In this document: positions 58,534-64,000 of the stretch, in pieces
Layout: each line of letters opens with the position of its first letter
Position numbering within the stretch: the stretch's first letter is position 1
Assembly: GCA_949292785.1 (NCBI GenBank)
Contig: CASFBK010000012.1
Location: 1-64,000 of the forward strand
Length of the DNA stretch: 64,000 bases
Direction: 5' to 3'
Source of the DNA: an uncultured Eubacteriales bacterium
Lineage (GTDB): Bacteria; Bacillota; Clostridia; Lachnospirales; Lachnospiraceae
The notes under the pieces: model-generated
Databases searched by the model: none
What the model was told of the DNA's origin: nothing
Seen by the model: the letters and a program-made list of their open reading frames with translations, nothing else
Position numbers and translations under genes: made by a program

Positions 58534-61212
58534 TTATTTTGTATACACATAAGTCCCTACGGAACTCTTAGCACCAGAACTTCCTGAAATATAATATCCC
58601 AGTCCATCCGCTATTCCAGACGTAATATCTACGGTCTGTGCACCGGAACCATTATTAAAAATCAATCCTTTGACATCTGGGGCAATGTCAATTCGGTATA
58701 CCCTTTCATTAAATTCATTCAATCCTACATAGGTCATCTTATCTCCCGGCCAGGAAGAAGTGTTTTCACTTCCACCCCAGGTATATGCATATACCTCGTT
58801 CCAGTTATAATTATTTGTAAAGTATACGCTTATCGTATCTGACTGTTCGTCCTGAATTTTTGTATACTTATAACTCTTCGTTGCACTTTTCGTCTCATTT
58901 ACCGCTTCTATGGTCACTTCCGTTGTATCCGTAAAGGTCTTTGTAACGGAATCTGTAAAGGTCTCTGTGGTACCATTTATCCGGATGGTTGCCTTTTTCG
59001 CATTTTCTACGCTAAATGTTACGGTTGTACTTCCTTCAAATTCTGAGGACTCTACAGACGCTTTGATAACAGGCGTTTTCTCTACCGGTATCTCTTCTCC
59101 CTCCTGATAAAGTGTCCATTTGTTGGTGTCTGGTTGATACATGTAACCAATCTGTCCCATATCGAGGTCCGCCGTCTGAGAAGCACCGGAGTTACTGAAA
59201 ATAATATGATTATATTCTGCATCAGCATCTATCTGTAATGCATAAATATGATTTTCTGCATCACATTCAAACATCTTTTCGCCGGGCCATCCTCCATTGC
59301 TTACCACGGTAGAAGAACTGTCATTCCATGCATAAGCGGTTACAGAATCCCAGCCCTTTGTATTTTTAAAGAAAATACAATTTGTAAGGTCATATTCCCC
59401 TTTGTAATACGTATAAGTCTTAGTTACGGTTCCACACTCGTTCGTTCCTGTTACCGTTAATGTAACAGACTCTCCCTTTTGTAAGCCTGCGCCGATTTTC
59501 ACGGTTGTTTCACCAACAAAGCTTCCCGATTCTCCGGTAGATGTCTGATAGGAAGCGCTGTCTGCATAAGCAGCTCCTAAGGTAACGCTTAAGGAATCAC
59601 CATAAAATGTTGTTCCGTCTCCTACATTATTTTTAATCTGTACCGGATATTTCGTTCCCGGATTTGGCATTACATTCTGGTATACAACTGCAATTCCATA
59701 TTCACTGTCGATAGTTCCCCGCAGTACCCCGCCAGATACGGTAAAGGTATTTCCGGATACTTCATCCGTATAGGTACCATCTGCCATTCCATGTGCTGAC
59801 ATCTCAATGTTTCCGGAACCATTAAAGTTTGCAATAACCATTCCATTTCCCCGGACACAATATGCCATGTTATTTTCGCATCCCATCCGGTCTGCCTGGT
59901 CAACCATTCTGTTATTGAAATGATTGATTGCCGCCACTTCCTTAGAAGCCCAGATATAGGTCTCGCATTCTCCCATGATTGCCGGTGTCACAGTCTGCTG
60001 TAAATTTCCTTTCATGGCACCATCAACGTCATTCTCCAAGATTTCAGAAGAAGCATAAGGACGTACAAAAAACAGTCCTGCTGCATTATCCTTATTTGCC
60101 ACCATCGCCCAGGTTCTGACAATTGATTTGTCCGATGCATAACGGGAGGATTCATTCATATAAGTATCATGGGATTCTGCCCACAACACAGAAACCTCCG
60201 GCGCATAGTCCATATTTAAGGTATTTACATTGTTATTTCGGAATGCTTCTAGCAGATGATTTCCTGCAGAATTGTCTGTAACAGACATATATTTTGTATA
60301 CGAATCTATACTGAAATTGTCCCCTACGGTATTAAGTATTTCCCCATATACATATAAATCCCCGCCTGTTTTTTCTTTATAATGTGATCTTGCCTCATTT
60401 AATACGGTTGGCCAGAAATCACTTGCAAAAGAAGGATCATCATCTGGCGTTTCAATGTGTTTTGCCGCATCAAAACGGAAACCATCTACACCACAGTCAA
60501 TCAGTTCATCCAAATAATTTGCTACCATTGTCTGCACTCTTTTATCCGCAGTATTTAAATCCGGCATTCCCATTGTTCCCTGTGTAAAATGAAGTCTGCC
60601 GTCACTCATCCATACCTGATAATCATTAATGTGCCAATAACTTTCGTCTGTCAACATATCCGGATTCCAGTATTCTCCAACTTGCGGTGATACATCCGAC
60701 AGTGAATTCTGCCATCCCGTAATATTTCCCATGTGGTTTGCCACTACATCTACGATTACCTTAATTCCGTATTCCTCTGCTTTCGCACACATAGATTCCA
60801 GCTCTTCTTTTGTTCCCAGCCAGGTCTCTCCATTATCACACACAGAAAAGGCAACCGGTTGATATAATTTCCACCAGTTACCCGAGCCTCCTATGCCCGG
60901 AATTCCTACTTCTGTTCCCACAACACCCTCATAGGTATAATCCTTTGGCTGTGTTGCCGGTGAGGTCTGAATGGCGGAATATCCGCACTGAGCGATTAAT
61001 TCCATATTTTCCTCAATGGTCTTGTAAGACCAGTTCCAGCAATGCAGAATTGCTGCATCCTGAACATTGTCCACCAGTTCATACTGGTCTTTGCCTCCTG
61101 CTGCCTGCACTTGCTGTGGCGCTGTAACACTAATAGATGTAATTGTGAACAGCACAGCAAACAGAAGTGCCCACACACGCTGTGGCAGTCGCTTTTTGCT
61201 TTGCACTTTCAT
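58534..61212 (-). CDS. Secreted alpha-amylase (GH13) with two starch-binding modules
   Basis: An 892-residue exported amylase. Signal peptide (1-37), then a GH13 barrel with DVVANH (155), GFRFDAAKH with nucleophile Asp248, GEIL with acid/base Glu291 and ESHD with Asp349. An all-beta C domain, an Ig-like region and two CBM26-type starch-binding modules follow (IFFKNTKGWDSVTAYAW, WPGEKM and VYFTNNYNWNEVYAYTW, WPGDKM), separated by another Ig-like segment. It hydrolyses alpha-1,4 bonds in starch outside the cell. No wall-anchor motif is seen, so it is probably released. The start follows AAGGAGAGAGGG. With the pullulanase at 7.6-10.2 kb it covers both starch bond types. Confidence 0.94.
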   Translation of the reverse strand: MKVQSKKRLPQRVWALLFAVLFTITSISVTAPQQVQAAGGKDQYELVDNVQDAAILHCWNWSYKTIEENMELIAQCGYSAIQTSPATQPKDYTYEGVVGTEVGIPGIGGSGNWWKLYQPVAFSVCDNGETWLGTKEELESMCAKAEEYGIKVIVDVVANHMGNITGWQNSLSDVSPQVGEYWNPDMLTDESYWHINDYQVWMSDGRLHFTQGTMGMPDLNTADKRVQTMVANYLDELIDCGVDGFRFDAAKHIETPDDDPSFASDFWPTVLNEARSHYKEKTGGDLYVYGEILNTVGDNFSIDSYTKYMSVTDNSAGNHLLEAFRNNNVNTLNMDYAPEVSVLWAESHDTYMNESSRYASDKSIVRTWAMVANKDNAAGLFFVRPYASSEILENDVDGAMKGNLQQTVTPAIMGECETYIWASKEVAAINHFNNRMVDQADRMGCENNMAYCVRGNGMVIANFNGSGNIEMSAHGMADGTYTDEVSGNTFTVSGGVLRGTIDSEYGIAVVYQNVMPNPGTKYPVQIKNNVGDGTTFYGDSLSVTLGAAYADSASYQTSTGESGSFVGETTVKIGAGLQKGESVTLTVTGTNECGTVTKTYTYYKGEYDLTNCIFFKNTKGWDSVTAYAWNDSSSTVVSNGGWPGEKMFECDAENHIYALQIDADAEYNHIIFSNSGASQTADLDMGQIGYMYQPDTNKWTLYQEGEEIPVEKTPVIKASVESSEFEGSTTVTFSVENAKKATIRINGTTETFTDSVTKTFTDTTEVTIEAVNETKSATKSYKYTKIQDEQSDTISVYFTNNYNWNEVYAYTWGGSENTSSWPGDKMTYVGLNEFNERVYRIDIAPDVKGLIFNNGSGAQTVDITSGIADGLGYYISGSSGAKSSVGTYVYTK

Positions 61213-61313
61213 AAAACCCTCTCTCCTTAATTTTTTTGTTCCGTCTCCCTTCCACTGCATAGAAATTATGTTTGCCCCCAACACGTTCTAAACAGTCTGA
61301 AAAGTGACTAACA

Positions 61314-61342
61314 TTTATAATTATTATTGAAATACGGTGCAA
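61314..61342 (-). promoter_or_regulatory. Promoter of the amylase gene
   Basis: On the minus strand TTGCAC (61337-61342), 17 bp, TATAAA (61314-61319), about 100 bp upstream of the amylase start. Confidence 0.6.
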
Positions 61343-61393
61343 AGTCATTAAAATTTTTTACGATATCATGTTGTTTTTCTGTCTATTATACTC

Positions 61394-62278
61394 TTATATC
61401 TTTTTATCTTCCAAGAAACAGTCCGGATTCAAATCTTCTGTCCGCCGGTTCAATGGAATCTTCCAATACATCTCATATCTTTGCAGCTGTTCCTGATACA
61501 ACACTTCCGGTATCCCCCATATGTTTCCTGCTTCCTCCACCTTTCCCTCTTCATCTATGACACACTTTACTTCATTAATAATAAATTCCTTTGCAACGTC
61601 TACACCTGTACTTTTTATGATTTCTATAAAATCCCAGCTTACGTCTTTTGTCCAGAACCACACATTTTGTGAAAATCCCTGGGCGTTTGAAAATCGTATA
61701 AATGCATCCAGACCGTTGGCTAACTGTTTCGCATACTCACTGTCTTTTTGCGTTCCTTCCCCGATAACTTCTACATTATTTTCACCAACGCATAATTGAT
61801 ATCCGTTTTTTAGCCGGAATACATCTCCCTTCACAATGGTGGCACTGTTGTTTTCTATATTATATGCCTTCTTTTCCTGCGTGAGATAATCTGCATAAAA
61901 TTTTACCTGTGCAAGCTGCTTTGGCGAATACCCAATCGCCATTCTGCTCTCAAGTTTGTAACTTCCATTAATAGAAACTCTTTCTGTTACAGAATCTATC
62001 ATTTCATAGCGAATTTTGTATGTATCTTCCCGACCCTCTTCCGCTAAATCTTCTTTTTCTATAATCGTTCCCTCTTTCAGCATTTCGATATATTGCTTAA
62101 GGATTCTCTTTTGTCTTTCATCATACCCATCAATACTATCCGGTAATTCATCATTCGAGATTTCTCCGTTAAACCAGTCTACAAAATCTTTATTTACGGA
62201 TTCTTCTGCTGCCTGCAGTTTACCGCTTTTCATATTATAATAATATTCATATCTAACTTTATTATTGGTTCTTTCCAT
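61394..62278 (-). CDS. Protein of unknown function
   Basis: A 294-residue, acidic, soluble protein without signal peptide or membrane helix. The N-terminal third is helical and charged (DFVDWFNGEISNDELPDSID, RQKRILKQYIEML); the C-terminal two thirds appear mixed alpha/beta (VFRLKNGYQLCVGENNVEVI, VWFWTKDVSWDFIEIIKSTG). No catalytic motif was recognised. The ribosome binding site is weak (GGGATGA). It lies between agrD and the amylase gene, 115 bp beyond a hairpin, so it may be partly transcribed with agr. It could belong to a toxin-immunity class, but nothing in the sequence proves it. Confidence 0.65.
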   Translation of the reverse strand: MERTNNKVRYEYYYNMKSGKLQAAEESVNKDFVDWFNGEISNDELPDSIDGYDERQKRILKQYIEMLKEGTIIEKEDLAEEGREDTYKIRYEMIDSVTERVSINGSYKLESRMAIGYSPKQLAQVKFYADYLTQEKKAYNIENNSATIVKGDVFRLKNGYQLCVGENNVEVIGEGTQKDSEYAKQLANGLDAFIRFSNAQGFSQNVWFWTKDVSWDFIEIIKSTGVDVAKEFIINEVKCVIDEEGKVEEAGNIWGIPEVLYQEQLQRYEMYWKIPLNRRTEDLNPDCFLEDKKI

Positions 62279-62350
62279 AGATTTTCATCCCACTTACCAT
62301 TTTTTATGCTAATATTTTTATTGTTTTAATTCGGCGGGTTCAAAGCCCAT

Positions 62351-62392
62351 AAAAGCAGGAACTGACACACGAAATCATCCGTGCGCAGTTCC
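62351..62392 (-). terminator. Probable terminator of the agr operon
   Basis: On the minus strand GGAACTGCGCACG pairs with CGTGTGTCAGTTCC (one bulge) around GATGATTT; a short TGCTTTTATG tract follows. Strong stem, modest T-run. Confidence 0.6.
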
Positions 62393-62539
62393 CTACCATA
62401 CTGTATAATCTTTTGTTAATTTAAACTCCTCTTTTTCCAATTCAATACATCCGTATTATGAATTTTTCCATTAAAAATTATCAAAATTATACTCCACCGC
62501 TATTTTGCCTTTTTCAAAATAGCTCAATTCCTTTTTCAC
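62393..62539 (-). pseudogene. Possible degraded gene between agrD and the terminator
   Basis: One reading frame holds two protein-like stretches (KKELSYFEKGKIAVEYNFD and ELEKEEFKLTKDYTVW) separated by two in-frame stops about 20 nt apart. It would start at a GTG (62537-62539) 11 bp after agrD and end right at the terminator hairpin. It is either a decayed small gene of the agr operon or chance coding in AT-rich DNA. Family unknown. Confidence 0.3.
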
Positions 62540-62550
62540 TTTGTTCCCTA

Positions 62551-62688
62551 TTATTTTCTCTTTGGTCTCTTAGGCTGATAGATGATTCCTCCACAAACAG
62601 AGGCTTTCATCTTTCCTTCCATACCTGCTTCTGCTTTTGCCATTTTACCTAATACGCTCAACATCTGTGTCTTTCCTTCATGCTTCAT
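62551..62688 (-). CDS. agrD: AgrD-like cyclic lactone autoinducer precursor
   Basis: A 45-residue peptide: an amphipathic N-terminal leader (KTQMLSVLGKMAKAEAGM), then ASVCGGIIYQPKRPKRK. It aligns with clostridial AgrD at S-x-C-four residues-x-Q-P-x-x-P, so the predicted mature ring is Cys32 to Ile36 (CGGII), released by AgrB. The tail after the cut site is strongly basic, whereas many AgrD tails are acidic. GGAGG lies 10 bases upstream of the ATG, within the end of agrB, and the genes overlap by 11 bp. Sequence and context together make the call firm despite the small size. Confidence 0.85.
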   Translation of the reverse strand: MKHEGKTQMLSVLGKMAKAEAGMEGKMKASVCGGIIYQPKRPKRK

Positions 62689-63268
62689 ACTCTTTCACCT
62701 CCTGTCCCGCTATTTTTGCCATGAATATCAAAACTGCATTCATACCCATTCCCATAACTGCATATGTAACGCAGATTTCCCTTGCCTGCAGCACACATGC
62801 TATCCAGATACATCCAGCGACCAATATAACCAGCCACCTGGACGATTGCCGGCACACTTCTATTTCCTGCTCGTCTAATAACAGATTCGGATGATTTACC
62901 GGTGCAAAAATAAATATAGCGAAAATAGAAATCACCGCAATCATAGCATAAATAAAATGCTTTCCCATGATTGCCGGTGCCACAATCCGAATCATCAGGA
63001 AATAGCACACAACTGTTCCCACAAAACAACGCAGCGCTGTTTTTGCATGATAGCCTCCTGTTCTTTCCCGCAATGAGAAAAACACTATCATAAAGAAAAT
63101 CCCCGGAACAAATACTTTACAATAGATAGAAAGAATCACTAGTGCAGTGTAATTCAGTACCTTTCCAAGCAGCTTCTCAAATCCATATATGTATTCCTCT
63201 TCCTGTTCTTTTTCCACTAAATCATTTGTAATAAGACATTTTGTGAGATAATTTGCCAGACTATTCAT
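62678..63268 (-). CDS. agrB: Accessory gene regulator protein B (AgrB), peptide-processing protease
   Basis: A 196-residue membrane cysteine protease that cuts the AgrD tail, forms the thiolactone and helps export the signal. The catalytic His74 and Cys81 lie in RERTGGYHAKTALRCF, the family signature. About five hydrophobic segments follow. The start is behind GGAGGGGAGGTTAG. It overlaps agrD by 11 bp and follows the agrC-like kinase gene, with a terminator between. Confidence 0.95.
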   Translation of the reverse strand: MNSLANYLTKCLITNDLVEKEQEEEYIYGFEKLLGKVLNYTALVILSIYCKVFVPGIFFMIVFFSLRERTGGYHAKTALRCFVGTVVCYFLMIRIVAPAIMGKHFIYAMIAVISIFAIFIFAPVNHPNLLLDEQEIEVCRQSSRWLVILVAGCIWIACVLQAREICVTYAVMGMGMNAVLIFMAKIAGQEVKEYEA

Positions 63269-63351
63269 AATCTAACCTCCCCTCCTGAACCAGATATACC
63301 ATAATTTTCAACTTTATGAAATAGTTTTTGCACCAATCGGCGGTAAATGAC

Positions 63352-63382
63352 AAAAAAAGGCGGTCAGGATTCACCTGACCGC
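63352..63382 (-). terminator. Terminator at the end of the agrC-like gene
   Basis: On the minus strand GCGGTCAGG pairs with CCTGACCGC around TGAAT and is followed by CTTTTTTTG. The stem contains the last codons and stop of the kinase gene, so agrBD probably has its own promoter in the 63269-63351 gap. Confidence 0.88.
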
Positions 63383-64000
63383 AGTGTTTCATAGACTCCC
63401 TGCATTTCTTTTTTATTGAAAATAATGGTATAAGAAAACACGCCTTTATTTACCTCGCAAATGCCTTCCCCTCCATACTTCTCAATCACTTTTTTTATAT
63501 TATAAAGTCCGATTCCATGCTCCTGCTCGTTTTTCTTGCTGGTTTTTATCTCATTTCCTTTTATCCTCAGGTTTCCTTTGATTGGATTTTTTATAGATAA
63601 TATGACCCGTTCTTCCTGCTGAACAAACTTAAATTTTATCTGCTTTTGTTCTTTTTTTAGCTTATCGCATGCCTCGATGGCGTTATTCAACAGATTTGAC
63701 AGCAATACCACCAAATCCTTGTCCTCCATAAGAATTCCTCTCAACTCATTTAACACTGTAACCATGGAAATTCCGTTTTCCAGCGCCTGCTGATATTTCT
63801 GATTAATGATTACATCTGCCACCGGATTTAAGGTAGTAAAGTAATTCATATGCTGTTCTGATAAATTATTTATCTTACTGACATATTGTAATGCTTCCTT
63901 CTCTCTGTCTTCCTGCAACAATCCCTGAATACAGTTCAAATGATTTTTGAATTCGTGTACTTTCTTTTTCTGCTGGTTATACGCTAATTCCATACTTTCA
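63364..64000 (-). CDS. agrC: AgrC-like sensor histidine kinase, 5' part outside the window
   Basis: The last 211 codons of a GHKL-type kinase; the frame is open to the window edge, so the N-terminal membrane sensor lies beyond 64000. Seen: the H box VHEFKNHLNCIQGLL with the phospho-accepting His, the N box LLNNAIEACDKL, and a glycine-rich segment EHGIGLYNIKKVIEKYGG of the ATP site. Next to agrB and agrD it is the expected receptor for the cyclic peptide. The internal ATG at 63993 is probably not the start. A response regulator gene would lie upstream. Confidence 0.88.
   Translation of the reverse strand, partial: ESMELAYNQQKKKVHEFKNHLNCIQGLLQEDREKEALQYVSKINNLSEQHMNYFTTLNPVADVIINQKYQQALENGISMVTVLNELRGILMEDKDLVVLLSNLLNNAIEACDKLKKEQKQIKFKFVQQEERVILSIKNPIKGNLRIKGNEIKTSKKNEQEHGIGLYNIKKVIEKYGGEGICEVNKGVFSYTIIFNKKEMQGVYETLRSGES

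Overview
The window looks like chromosomal DNA from a spore-forming, anaerobic Firmicute of the Lachnospiraceae type, probably a gut butyrate producer. The evidence is a butyryl-CoA:acetate CoA-transferase, SpoVT, a clostridial agr locus, PdxST with a MocR-type PdxR, strong GGAGG ribosome binding sites, and secreted starch-degrading enzymes. Nearly all genes are on the minus strand. No CRISPR array, rRNA or complete transposon was seen.

Layout. 1-540: intergenic hairpin repeats and a tRNA operon (Phe, Gly-UCC, Gly-GCC). 0.5-11.4 kb: a chemotaxis receptor, the CoA-transferase with its own promoter (plus strand), a YibE/F membrane protein, a cell-wall metallophosphoesterase, a lipoprotein pullulanase and aldose 1-epimerase. 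11.5-17.1 kb: a surface-display locus with a class B sortase facing two KTG-anchored proteins that share an unrecognised ~130-residue domain, a membrane-anchored discoidin protein and a membrane-anchored beta-helix protein, preceded by a strong promoter with two operator-like palindromes. 17.2-29.8 kb: housekeeping genes (TcdA, tandem hemerythrin, SpoVT, thioesterase, two-domain PPK2, acylphosphatase, ArsC-like, phospholipase-like, PdxT/PdxS/PdxR, 2-hydroxyacid dehydrogenase, radical SAM/SPASM protein, histidine phosphatase).

29.9-35.6 kb is an AT-rich accessory island. It holds an ABC transporter ending in a 17-codon peptide gene with an excellent ribosome binding site, and a type VII secretion cassette (two small helical partner proteins, an LXG-like effector, and a translationally coupled membrane-anchored leucine-rich-repeat protein as immunity candidate) with an orphan coding fragment behind it. 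35.8-41.5 kb: SbcC/SbcD, a patatin-like protein and two small unknown genes. 41.5-53.8 kb: one ten-gene nitrogen operon (Opp/Dpp-type importer, ammonium channel fused to P-II, MerR regulator, ureohydrolase, adenine deaminase, MATE pump) behind a 35-bp MerR-type operator with a 19-bp promoter spacer. 54.0-58.3 kb: pstSCAB-phoU, in which PstS has its two halves in circularly permuted order. 58.5-64 kb: a secreted alpha-amylase with two starch-binding modules, an unknown gene, and agrC (partial)-agrB-agrD, where the small agrD encodes an autoinducer precursor with a basic tail.

Functionally, pullulanase, amylase and epimerase fit starch use. The CoA-transferase fits butyrate formation. The pst and 41-54 kb operons handle phosphate and nitrogen. 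The agr, T7SS and minipeptide/ABC modules point to cell-cell signalling and competition. The least explained items are the permuted PstS, the 17-residue peptide cassette, the sortase-linked domain family, the T7SS effector with an LRR partner, and the nitrogen operon.
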